The notes under the pieces are model-generated. The model was not told the DNA's origin. It saw only the letters and a program-made list of their open reading frames with translations, and did no database searches. The position numbers were made by a program, and so were the translations under genes. A stretch of DNA of 64,000 nucleotides from Pseudorasbora parva (Eukaryota > Chordata > Actinopteri > Cypriniformes > Gobionidae): contig NC_090185.1 of NCBI RefSeq assembly GCF_024679245.1, forward strand, positions 3,567,464 to 3,631,463, read 5' to 3'. Position 1 is the stretch's first letter; every line of letters starts with the position of its first letter. This document shows, piece by piece, positions 1 through 13,479 of this stretch.

Positions 1-3000
1 ATTTTGTAATTGTGTCCATTTTGAATTTCTGTGATAATTGAATAATTTCCACTTTTATGACATAGTATACATTGTCGTAATTTAGTATTTGTGTCCATTT
101 TGAACTTTTGTGATAATTGAATAATTTCCACTTTTATGTCATAGTATACACTGTCGTAATTCATTATTTTTTCAATTTTGAATTCCTGTGATAATTGAAT
201 AATTTCCACTTTTATGTCATAGTATACACTGTCGTAATTCAGTATTTTTGTCAATTTTGAATTTGTGATAATTGAATAATTTCCACTTTTATGTCATAGT
301 ATACACTGTCGTAATTCAGTATTTTTGTCAATTTTGAATTCCTGTGATAATTGAATAATTTCCACTTTTATGTCATAGTATACACTGTCGTAATTCAGTA
401 TTTTTGTCCATTTTGAATTCATGTGATAATTGAATAATTTCCACTTTTATGTCATAGTATACACTGTCGTAATTCAGTATTTTTGTCCATTTTGAATTCC
501 TGTGATAATTGAATAATTTCCACTTTTATGACATAGTATACACTGTCGTAATTTTGTAATTGTGTCCATTTTGAATTCCTGTGATAATTGAATAATTTCC
601 ACTTTTATGTCATAGTATACACTGTCGTAATTTAGTATTTGTGTCCATTTTGAAGTTTTGTGATAATTGAATAATTTCCACTTTTATGACATAGTATACA
701 CTGTCGTAATTCATTATTTTTGTCAATTTTGAATTCATGTGATAATTGAATAATTTTCACTTTTATGTCAGAGTATACACTCTATTTGTCATAGTGTACA
801 CTGTATTCAGTATTTTTGTCAATTTTGAATTCCTCTGATAATTGAATAAATTCCACTTTTATGTCATAGTATACACTGTCGTAATTCAGTATTTTTGTCA
901 ATTTTGAATTCCTGTAATAATTGAATAATTTCCACTTTTATGTCATAGTATACACTGTCGTAATTCAGTATTTTTGTCAATTTTGAATTCCTGTGATAAT
1001 TGAATAATTTCCACTTTTATGTCATAGTATACACTGTCGTAATTCAGTATTTTTGTCCATTTGGAATTCCTGTGATAATTGAATAATTTCCACTTTTATG
1101 ACATAGTATACACTGTCGTAATTTTGTAATTGTGTCAATTTTGAATTTCTGTGATAATTGAATATTTTCCACTTTTATGACATAGTATCCTATGTCATAA
1201 AAGTGGAAAATATTCAATTGTCCAATGACATAATGACAATTCAATTCAATTGTCCAATGACAATGTTTCATTGTCGTAATTTAGTATTTGTGTCCATTTT
1301 GGACTTTTGTGATAATTGAATAATTTCCACTTTTATGTCATAGTATACACTGTCGTAATTCATTATTTTTGTCAATTTTGAATTCCTGTGATAATTGAAT
1401 AATTTCCCCTTTTATGTCATAGTATACACTGTCGTAATTCATTATTTTTGTCAATTTTGAATTCCTGTGATAATTGAATAATTTTCACTTTTATGACATA
1501 GTATACACTGTCGTAATTCAGTATTTTTGTCCATTTTGAATTCCTGTGATAATTGAATAATTTCCACTTTTATGACATAGTATACATTGTCGTAATTTTG
1601 TAATTGTGTCCATTTTGAATTCCTGTGATAATTGAATAATTTCCACTTTTATGACATAGTACACACTGTCGTAATTTAGTATTTGTGTCCATTTTGAAGT
1701 TTTGTGATAATTGAATAATTTCCACTTTTATGTCATAGTATACACTGTTGTAATTCATTATTTTTTTCAATTTTGAATTCCTGTGATAATTGAATAATTT
1801 CCACTTTTATGTCATAGTATACACTGTCGTAATTCAGTATTTTTGTCCATTTTGAATTTGTGATAATTGAATAATTTCCACTTTTATGTCATAGTATACA
1901 CTGTCATAATTCAGTATTTTTGTCCATTTTGAATTTGTGATAATTGAATAATTTCCACTTTTATTTCATAGTATACACTGTCGTAATTCAGTATTTTTGT
2001 CAATTTTGAATTTGTGATAATTGAATAATTTCCACTTTTATGTCATAGTATACACTGTCGTAATTCAGTATTTTTGTCCATTTTGAATTCCTGTGATACT
2101 TGAATAATTTCCACTTTTATGACATAGTATACACTGTCGTAATTTTGTAATTGTGTCCATTTTGAATTTCTGTGATAATTGAATAATTTCCACTTTTATG
2201 ACATAGTATACATTGTCGTAATTTAGTATTTGTGTCCATTTTGGACTTTTGTGATAATTGAATAATTTCCACTTTTATGTCATAGTATACACTGTCGTAA
2301 TTCAGTATTTTTGTCCATTTTGAATTCCTGTGATAATTGAATAATTTCCACTTTTATGACATAGTATACATTGTCGTAATTTTGTAATTGTGTCCATTTT
2401 GAATTCCTGTGATAATTGAATAATTTCCACTTTTATGACATAGTATACACTGTCGTAATTTAGTATTTGTGTCCATTTTGAAGTTTTGTGATAATTGAAT
2501 AATTTCCACTTTTATGTCATAGTATACACTGTCATAATTCATTATTTTTTTCAATTTTGAATTCCTGTGATAATTGAATAATTTCCACTTTTATGTCATA
2601 GTATACACTGTCGTAATTCAGTATTTTTGTCAATTTTGAATTTGTGATAATTGAATAATTTCCACTTATATGTCATAGTATACACTGTCGTAATTTTGTA
2701 ATTGTGTCCATTTTGAATTCCTGTGATAATTGAATAATTTCCACTTTTATGACATAGTATACACTGTCGTAATTTAGTATTTTTGTCAATTTTGAATTCC
2801 TGTGATAATTGAATAATTTCCCCTTTTATGTCATAGTATACACTGTCGTAAATTAGTATTTTTGTCCATTTTGAATTCCTGTGATACTTGAATAATTTCC
2901 ACTTTTATGACATAGTATACACTGTCGTAATTCAGTATTTTTGTCCATTTTGAATTTGTGATAATTGAATAATTTCCACTTTTATGTCATAGTATACACT

Positions 3001-3330
3001 GTCGTAATTCAGTATTTTTGTCCATTTTGAATTCCTGTGATACTTGAATAATTTCCACTTTTATGACATAGTATACACTGTCGTAATTCAGTATTTTTGT
3101 CAATTTTGAATTCCTGTGATACTTGAATAATTTCCACTTTTATGACATAGTATACATTGTCGTAATTTAGTATTTGTGTCCATTTTGAACTTTTGTGATA
3201 ATTGAATAATTTCCACTTTTGTGTCATAGTATACACTGCCGTAATTTAGTATTTGTGTCCATTTTGAAGTTTTGTGATAATTGAATAATTTCCACTTTTA
3301 TGTCATAGTATACACTGTCGTAATTCAGTA
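1..3330. repeat. Higher-order block, copy 1 (about 3.3 kb)
   Basis: This run of satellite units reappears in the same order from 3,947. Diagnostic variants match at fixed distances: 1,044-1,271 equals 4,911-5,138 and 1,570-1,770 equals 5,437-5,637, both shifted by 3,867. The unit with CGTAAATTAG at about 2,850 matches about 7,497, a shift of 4,647. The jump of 780 bp means ten extra units were inserted in copy 2 near 5,930. The right boundary is approximate. Confidence 0.75.
1156..1219. repeat. Perfect hairpin inside satellite, copy 1
   Basis: Two 30-base arms (1,156-1,185 and 1,190-1,219) are perfect reverse complements around the four-base spacer TATC. The arms are ordinary satellite sequence, so the structure arose from a local inversion of part of a unit. 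It is followed by two copies of CAATTGTCCAATGACA and by the small hairpin GACAATG-TTT-CATTGTC near 1,256-1,272. Confidence 0.95.
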
Positions 3331-3946
3331 TTTTTGTCAATTTTGAATTTGTGATAATTGAATAATTTCCACTTTTATGTCATAGTATACACTGTCGTAA
3401 TTCAGTATTTTTGTCCATTTTGAATTCCTGTGATATTTGAATAATTTCCACTTTTATGTCATAGTATACACTGTCGTAATTCATTATTTTTTTCAATTTT
3501 GAATTCCTGTGATAATTGAATAATTTCCACTTTTATGTCATAGTATACACTGTCGTAATTCAGTATTTTTGTCAATTTTGAATTTGTGATAATTGAATAA
3601 TTTCCACTTTTATGTCATAGTATACACTGTCGTAATTCAGTATTTTTGTCCATTTTGAATTCCTGTGATACTTGAATAATTTCCGCTTTTATGACATAGT
3701 ATACACTGTCGTAATTCAGTATTTTTGTCCATTTTGAATTTGTGATAATTGAATAATTTCCACTTTTATGTCATAGTATACACTGTTGTAATTCAGTATT
3801 TTTGTCCATTTTGAATTCCTGTGATACTTGAATAATTTCCGCTTTTATGAAATAGTATACACTGTCGTAATTCAGTATTTTTGTCCATTTTGAATTTGTG
3901 ATAATTGAATAATTTCCACTTTTATGTCATAGTATACACTGTCGTA

Positions 3947-6900
3947 ATTTTGTAATTGTGTCCATTTTGAATTTCTGTGATAATTGAATAATTTCCACTT
4001 TTATGACATAGTATACATTGTCGTAATTTAGTATTTGTGTCCATTTTGAACTTTTGTGATAATTGAATAATTTCCACTTTTATGTCATAGTATACACTGT
4101 CGTAATTCATTATTTTTTCAATTTTGAATTCCTGTGATAATTGAATAATTTCCACTTTTATGTCATAGTATACACTGTCGTAATTCAGTATTTTTGTCAA
4201 TTTTGAATTTGTGATAATTGAATAATTTCCACTTTTATGTCATAGTATACACTGTCGTAATTCAGTATTTTTGTCCATTTTGAATTCCTGTGATAATTGA
4301 ATAATTTCCACTTTTATGTCATAGTATACACTGTCGTAATTCAGTATTTTTGTCCATTTTGAATTCCTGTGATAATTGAATAATTTCCACTTTTATGACA
4401 TAGTATACACTGTCGTAATTTTGTAATTGTGTCCATTTTGAATTCCTGTGATAATTGAATAATTTCCACTTTTATGTCATAGTATACACTGTCGTAATTT
4501 AGTATTTGTGTCCATTTTGAAGTTTTGTGATAATTGAATAATTTCCACTTTTATGACATAGTATACACTGTCGTAATTCATTATTTTTGTCAATTTTGAA
4601 TTCATGTGATAATTGAATAATTTTCACTTTTATGTCAGAGTATACACTCTATTTGTCATAGTGTACACTGTATTCAGTATTTTTGTCAATTTTGAATTCC
4701 TCTGATAATTGAATAAATTCCACTTTTATGTCATAGTATACACTGTCGTAATTCAGTATTTTTGTCAATTTTGAATTCCTGTAATAATTGAATAATTTCC
4801 ACTTTTATGTCATAGTATACACTGTCGTAATTCAGTATTTTTGTCAATTTTGAATTCCTGTGATAATTGAATAATTTCCACTTTTATGTCATAGTATACA
4901 CTGTCGTAATTCAGTATTTTTGTCCATTTGGAATTCCTGTGATAATTGAATAATTTCCACTTTTATGACATAGTATACACTGTCGTAATTTTGTAATTGT
5001 GTCAATTTTGAATTTCTGTGATAATTGAATATTTTCCACTTTTATGACATAGTATCCTATGTCATAAAAGTGGAAAATATTCAATTGTCCAATGACATAA
5101 TGACAATTCAATTCAATTGTCCAATGACAATGTTTCATTGTCGTAATTTAGTATTTGTGTCCATTTTGGACTTTTGTGATAATTGAATAATTTCCACTTT
5201 TATGTCATAGTATACACTGTCGTAATTCATTATTTTTGTCAATTTTGAATTCCTGTGATAATTGAATAATTTCCCCTTTTATGTCATAGTATACACTGTC
5301 GTAATTCATTATTTTTGTCAATTTTGAATTCCTGTGATAATTGAATAATTTTCACTTTTATGACATAGTATACACTGTCGTAATTCAGTATTTTTGTCCA
5401 TTTTGAATTCCTGTGATAATTGAATAATTTCCACTTTTATGACATAGTATACATTGTCGTAATTTTGTAATTGTGTCCATTTTGAATTCCTGTGATAATT
5501 GAATAATTTCCACTTTTATGACATAGTACACACTGTCGTAATTTAGTATTTGTGTCCATTTTGAAGTTTTGTGATAATTGAATAATTTCCACTTTTATGT
5601 CATAGTATACACTGTTGTAATTCATTATTTTTTTCAATTTTGAATTCCTGTGATAATTGAATAATTTCCACTTTTATGTCATAGTATACACTGTCGTAAT
5701 TCAGTATTTTTGTCCATTTTGAATTTGTGATAATTGAATAATTTCCACTTTTATGTCATAGTATACACTGTCATAATTCAGTATTTTTGTCCATTTTGAA
5801 TTTGTGATAATTGAATAATTTCCACTTTTATTTCATAGTATACACTGTCGTAATTCAGTATTTTTGTCAATTTTGAATTTGTGATAATTGAATAATTTCC
5901 ACTTTTATGTCATAGTATACACTGTCGTAATTTAGTATTTGTGTCCATTTTGAAGTTTTGTGATAATTGAATAATTTCCACTTTTATGTCATAGTATACA
6001 CTGTCGTAATTCATTATTTTTGTCAATTTTGAATTCCTGTGATAATTGAATAATTTTCACTTTCATGACATAGTATACACTGTCGTAATTCAGGATTTTT
6101 GTCCATTTTGAATTCCTGTGATAATTGAATAATTTCCACTTTTATGACATAGTATACATTGTCGTAATTTTGTAATTGTGTCCATTTTGAATTCCTGTGA
6201 TAATTGAATAATTTCCACTTTTATGACATAGTATACACTGTCGTAATTCAGTATTTTTGTCCATTTTGAATTTGTGATAATTGAATAATTTCCACTTTTA
6301 TGTCATAGTATACACTGTCGTAATTCAGTTTTTTTGTCAATTTTGAATTTGTGATAATTGAATAATTTCCACTTTTATGTCATAGTATACACTGTCGTAA
6401 TTCAGTATTTTTGTCAATTTTGAATTTGTGATAATTGAATAATTTCCACTTTTATGTCATAGTATACACTGTCGTAATTCAGTATTTTTGTCCATTTTGA
6501 ATTCCTGTGATACTTGAATAATTTCCACTTTTATGACATAGTATACACTGTCGTAATTCAGTATTTTTGTCCATTTTGAATTTGTGATAATTGAATAATT
6601 TCCACTTTTATGTCATAGTATACACTGTCGTAATTCAGTATTTTTGTCAATTTTGAATTTGTGATAATTGAATAATTTCCACTTTTATGTCATAGTATAC
6701 ACTGTCGTAATTCAGTATTTTTGTCCATTTTGAATTCCTGTGATACTTGAATAATTTCCACTTTTATGACATAGTATACACTGTCGTAATTTTGTAATTG
6801 TGTCCATTTTGAATTTCTGTGATAATTGAATAATTTCCACTTTTATGACATAGTATACATTGTCGTAATTTAGTATTTGTGTCCATTTTGGACTTTTGTG

Positions 6901-8100
6901 ATAATTGAATAATTTCCACTTTTATGTCATAGTATACACTGTCGTAATTCAGTATTTTTGTCCATTTTGAATTCCTGTGATAATTGAATAATTTCCACTT
7001 TTATGACATAGTATACATTGTCGTAATTTTGTAATTGTGTCCATTTTGAATTCCTGTGATAATTGAATAATTTCCACTTTTATGACATAGTATACACTGT
7101 CGTAATTTAGTATTTGTGTCCATTTTGAAGTTTTGTGATAATTGAATAATTTCCACTTTTATGTCATAGTATACACTGTCATAATTCATTATTTTTTTCA
7201 ATTTTGAATTCCTGTGATAATTGAATAATTTCCACTTTTATGTCATAGTATACACTGTCGTAATTCAGTATTTTTGTCAATTTTGAATTTGTGATAATTG
7301 AATAATTTCCACTTATATGTCATAGTATACACTGTCGTAATTTTGTAATTGTGTCCATTTTGAATTCCTGTGATAATTGAATAATTTCCACTTTTATGAC
7401 ATAGTATACACTGTCGTAATTTAGTATTTTTGTCAATTTTGAATTCCTGTGATAATTGAATAATTTCCCCTTTTATGTCATAGTATACACTGTCGTAAAT
7501 TAGTATTTTTGTCCATTTTGAATTCCTGTGATACTTGAATAATTTCCACTTTTATGACATAGTATACACTGTCGTAATTCAGTATTTTTGTCCATTTTGA
7601 ATTTGTGATAATTGAATAATTTCCACTTTTATGTCATAGTATACACTGTCGTAATTCAGTATTTTTGTCCATTTTGAATTCCTGTGATACTTGAATAATT
7701 TCCACTTTTATGACATAGTATACACTGTCGTAATTCAGTATTTTTGTCAATTTTGAATTTGTGATAATTGAATAATTTCCACTTTTATGTCATAGTATAC
7801 ACTGTCGTAATTCAGTATTTTTGTTCATTTTGAATTCCTGTGATACTTGAATAATTTCCACTTTTATGACATAGTATACATTGTCGTAATTTAGTATTTG
7901 TGTCCATTTTGAACTTTTGTGATAATTGAATAATTTCCACTTTTGTGTCATAGTATACACTGCCGTAATTTAGTATTTGTGTCCATTTTGAAGTTTTGTG
8001 ATAATTGAATAATTTCCACTTTTATGTCATAGTATACACTGTCGTAATTCATTATTTTTGTCAATTTTGAATTCCTGTGATAATTGAATAATTTCCCCTT
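3947..8100. repeat. Higher-order block, copy 2
   Basis: Second copy of the block that starts at position 1. At its left end the shift is 3,946 and then 3,867, so one 79-bp unit was lost. About 780 bp (ten units) was gained near 5,930, and a further 77-bp unit appears before the CACTGCCG variant (3,221 versus 7,945). Unit gain and loss inside otherwise identical blocks is what unequal exchange produces. The right limit is approximate. Confidence 0.7.
5023..5086. repeat. Perfect hairpin inside satellite, copy 2
   Basis: Identical to the hairpin at 1,156-1,219, displaced by 3,867 bp. It marks the second copy of the higher-order block. Confidence 0.95.
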
Positions 8101-8309
8101 TTATGTCATAGTATACACTGTCGTAATTTAGTATTTGTGTCCATTTTGAAGTTTTGTGATAATTGAATAATTTCCACTTTTATGTCATAGTATACACTGT
8201 CGTAATTCATTATTTTTGTCAATTTTGAATTCCTGTGATAATTGAATAATTTTCACTTTTATGACATAGTATACACTGTCGTAATTCATTATTTTTGTCA
8301 ATTTTGAAT

Positions 8310-11300
8310 TCCTGTGATAATTGAATAATTTCCACTTTTATGACATAGCATACACTGTCGTAATTTAGTATTTGTGTCCATTTTGAAGTTTTGTGATAAT
8401 TGAATAATTTCCACTTTTATGTCATAGTATACACTGTCGTAATTCATTATTTTTTTCAATTTTGAATTCCTGTGATAATTGAATAATTTCTACTTTTATG
8501 TCATAGTATACACTGTCGTAATTCAGTATTTTTGTCAATTTTGAATTTGTGATAATTGAATAATTTCCACTTTTATGTCATAGTATACACTGTCGTAATT
8601 CAGTATTTTTGTCAATTTTGAATTCCTGTGATAATTGAATAATTTCCACTTTTATGTCATAGTATACACTGTCGTAATTCAGTATTTTTGTCCATTTTGA
8701 ATTCATGTGATAATTGAATAATTTCCACTTTTATGTCATAGTATACACTGTCGTAATTCAGTATTTTTGTCAATTTTGAATTTGTGATAATTGAATAATT
8801 TCCACTTTTATGTCATAGTATACACTGTCGTAATTCAGTATTTTTGTCCATTTTGAATTCCTGTGATACTTGAATAATTTCCACTTTTATGACATAGTAT
8901 ACACTGTCGTAATTCAGTATTTTTGTCCATTTTGAATTTGTGATAATTGAATAATTTCCACTTTTATGTCATAGTATACACTGTCGTAATTCAGTATTTT
9001 TGTCAATTTTGAATTTGTGATAATTGAATAATTTCCACTTTTATGTCATAGTATACACTGTCGTAATTCAGTATTTTTGTCCATTTTAATTCCTGTGATA
9101 CTTGAATAATTTCCACTTTTATGATATAGTATACACTGTCGTAATTTTGTAATTGTGTCCATTTTGAATTTCTGTGATAATTGAATAATTTCCACTTTTA
9201 TGACATAGTATACATTGTCGTAATTTAGTATTTGTGTCCATTTTGAACTTTTGTGATAATTGAATAATTTCCACTTTTATGTCATAGTATACACTGTCGT
9301 AATTCATTATTTTTGTCAATTTTGAATTCCTGTGATAATTGAATAATTTCCCCTTTTATGTCATAGTATACACTGTCGTAATTTAGTATTTGTGTCCATT
9401 TTGAAGTTTTGTGATAATTGAATAATTTCCACTTTTATGTCATAGTATACACTGTCGTAATTCAGTATTTTTGTCCATTTTGAATTCCTGTGATAATTGA
9501 ATAATTTTCACTTTTATGACATAGTATACATTGTCGTAATTTTGTAATTGTGTCCATTTTGAATTCCTGTGATAATTGAATAATTTCCACTTTTATGACA
9601 TAGTATACACTGTCGTAATTTAGTATTTGTGTCCATTTTGAAGTTTTGTGATAATTGAATAATTTCCACTTTTATGTCATAGTATACACTGTCGTAATTC
9701 AGTATTTTTGTCCATTTTGAATTCCTGTGATATTTGAATAATTTCCACTTTTATGTCATAGTATACACTGTCGTAATTCAGTATTTTTGTCCATTTTGAA
9801 TTCCTGTGATACTTGAATAATTTCCACTTTTATGACATAGTATACACTGTCGTAATTCAGTATTTTTGTCCATTTTGAATTTGTGATAATTGAATAATTT
9901 CCACTTTTATGTCATAGTATACACTGTCGTAATTCAGTATTTTTGTCAATTTTGAATTTGTGATAATTGAATAATTTCCACTTTTATGTCATAGTATACA
10001 CTGTCTTAATTTTGTAATTGTGTCCATATTGAATTCCTGTGATAATTGAATAATTTCCACTTTTATGACATAGTATACACTGTCGTAATTTAGTATTTGT
10101 GTCCATTTTGAAGTTTTGTGATAATTGAATAATTTCCACTTTTATGTCATAGTATACACTGTCGTAATTCATTATTTTTTTCAATTTTGAATTCCTGTGA
10201 TAATTAAATAATTTCCACTTTTATGTCATAGTATACACTGTCGTAATTCATTATTTTTTTCAATTTTGAATTCCTGTGATAATTGAATAATTTCCACTTT
10301 TATGTCATAGTATACACTGTCGTAATTCAGTATTTTTGTCAATTTTGAATTTGTGATAATTGAATAATTTCCACTTTTATGTCATAGTATACACTGTCGT
10401 AATTCAGAATTTTTGTCCATTTTGAATTCCTGTGATACTTGAATAATTTCCACTTTTATGTCATAGTATACACTGTCGTAATTCAGTATTTTTGTCCATT
10501 TTGAATTCCTGTGATAATTGAATAATTTCCACTTTTATGTCATAGTATACACTGTCGTAATTCATTATTTTTTTCAATTTTGAATTCCTGTGATAATTGA
10601 ATAATTTCAACTTTTATGTCATAGTATACACTGTCGTAATTCAGTATTTTTGTCAATTTTGAATTTGTGATAATTGAATAATTTACACTTTTATGTCATA
10701 GTATACACTGTCGTAATTCATTATTTTTTTCAATTTTGAATTCCTGTGATAATTGAATAATTTCCACTTTTATGTCATAGTATACACTGTCGTAATTCAG
10801 TATTTTTGTCAATTTTGAATTTGTGATAATTGAATAATTTCCACTTTTATGTCATAGTATACACTGTCGTAATTCAGTATTTTTGTCCATTTTGAATTCC
10901 TGTGATACTTGAATAATTTCCACTTTTATGACATAGTATACACTGTCGTAATTCAGTATTTTTGTCCATTTTGAATTTGTGATAATTGAATAATTTCCAC
11001 TTTTATGTCATAGTATACACTGTCGTAATTCAGTATTTTTGTCAATTTTGAATTTGTGATAATTGAATAATTTCCACTTTTATGTCATAGTATACACTGT
11101 CGTAATTCAGTATTTTTGTCCATTTTGAATTCCTGTGATACTTGAATAATTTCCACTTTTATGACATAGTATACACTGTCGTAATTTTGTAATTGTGTCC
11201 ATTTTGAATTTCTGTGATAATTGAATAATTTCCACTTTTATGACATAGTATACATTGTCGTAATTTAGTATTTGTGTCCATTTTGGACTTTTGTGATAAT

Positions 11301-13100
11301 TGAATAATTTCCACTTTTATGTCATAGTATACACTGTCGTAATTCAGTATTTTTGTCCATTTTGAATTCCTGTGATAATTGAATAATTTTCACTTTTATG
11401 ACATAGTATACATTGTCGTAATTTTGTAATTGTGTCCATTTTGAATTCCTGTGATAATTGAATAATTTCCACTTTTATGACATAGCATACACTGTCGTAA
11501 TTTAGTATTTGTGTCCATTTTGAAGTTTTGTGATAATTGAATAATTTCCACTTTTATGTCATAGTATACACTGTCATAATTCATTATTTTTTTCAATTTT
11601 GAATTCCTGTGATAATTGAATAATTTCCACTTTTATGTCATAGTATACACTGTCGTAATTCAGTATTTTTGTCAATTTTGAATTTGTGATAATTGAATAA
11701 TTTCCACTTATATGTCATAGTATACACTGTCGTAATTTTGTAATTGTGTCCATTTTGAAGTTTTGTGATAATTGAATAATTTCCACTTTTATGTCATAGT
11801 ATACACTGTCGTAATTCAGTATTTTTGTCCATTTTGAATTCCTGTGATATTTGAATAATTTCCACTTTTATGTCATAGTATACACTGTCGTAATTCAGTA
11901 TTTTTGTCCATTTTGAATTCCTGTGATACTTGAATAATTTCCACTTTTATGACAGTATACACTGTCGTAATTCAGTATTTTTGTCCATTTTGAATTTGTG
12001 ATAATTGAATAATTTCCACTTTTATGTCATAGTATACACTGTCGTAATTCAGTATTTTTGTCAATTTTGAATTTGTGATAATTGAATAATTTCCACTTTT
12101 ATGTCATAGTATACACTGTCGTAATTCATTATTTTTTTCAATTTTGAATTCCTGTGATAATTGAATAATTTCCACTTTTATGTCATAGTATACACTGTCG
12201 TAATTCAGTATTTTTGTCAATTTTGAATTTGTGATAATTGAATAATTTCCACTTTTATGTCATAGTATACACTGTCGTAATTTTGTAATTGTGTCCATTT
12301 TGAATTCCTGTGATAATTGAATAATTTCCACTTTTATGACATAGTATACACTGTCGTAATTTAGTATTTGTGTCCATTTTGAAGTTTTGTGATAATTGAA
12401 TAATTTCCACTTTTATGTCATAGTATACACTGTCGTAATTCATTATTTTTTTCAATTTTGAATTCCTGTGATAATTAAATAATTTCCACTTTTATGTCAT
12501 AGTATACACTGTCGTAATTCATTATTTTTTTCAATTTTGAATTCCTGTGATAATTGAATAATTTCCACTTTTATGTCATAGTATACACTGTCGTAATTCA
12601 GTATTTTTGTCAATTTTGAATTTGTGATAATTGAATAATTTCCACTTTTATGTCATAGTAAACACTGTCGTAATTCAGAATTTTTGTCCATTTTGAATTC
12701 CTGTGATACTTGAATAATTTCCACTTTTATGTCATAGTATACACTGTCGTAATTCAGTATTTTTGTCCATTTTGAATTCCTGTGATAATTGAATAATTTC
12801 CACTTTTATGTCATAGTATACACTGTCGTAATTCATTATTTTTTTCAATTTTGAATTCCTGTGATAATTGAATAATTTCAACTTTTATGTCATAGTATAC
12901 ACTGTCGTAATTCAGTATTTTTGTCAATTTTGAATTTGTGATAATTGAATAATTTCCACTTTTATGTCATAGTATACACTGTCGTAATTCATTATTTTTT
13001 TCAATTTTGAATTCCTGTGATAATTGAATAATTTCCACTTTTATGTCATAGTATACACTGTCGTAATTCAGTATTTTTGTCAATTTTGAATTTGTGATAA
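8310..13100. repeat. Higher-order block B, copy 1 (about 4.8 kb)
   Basis: Rare unit variants here recur downstream at fixed distances. TTTCTACTTTT at 8,489 recurs at 13,661; the 9,119 unit with TATGATATAG recurs at 14,291; TTTCAACTTTT at 10,607 recurs at 15,779. All three shifts are 5,172. Further right, the shift becomes about 5,644-5,647 (11,396 to 17,040; CATAGTAAAC at 12,660 to 18,307). Confidence 0.75.
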
Positions 13101-13479
13101 TTGAATAATTTTCACTTTTATGACATAGTATACACTGTCGTAATTCAGTATTTTTGTCCATTTTGAATTCCTGTGATAATTGAATAATTTCCACTTTTAT
13201 GACATAGTATACACTGTCGTAATTTAGTATTTGTGTCCATTTTGAAGTTTTGTGATAATTGAATAATTTCCACTTTTATGTCATAGTATACACTGTCGTA
13301 ATTCATTATTTTTTCAATTTTGAATTCCTGTGATAATTGAATAATTTCCTTTTTTATGTCATAGTATACACTGTCGTAATTCAGTATTTTTGTCAATTTT
13401 GAATTTGTGATAATTGAATAATTTCCACTTTTATGTCATAGTATACACTGTCGTAATTTTGTAATTGTGTCCATTTTGA

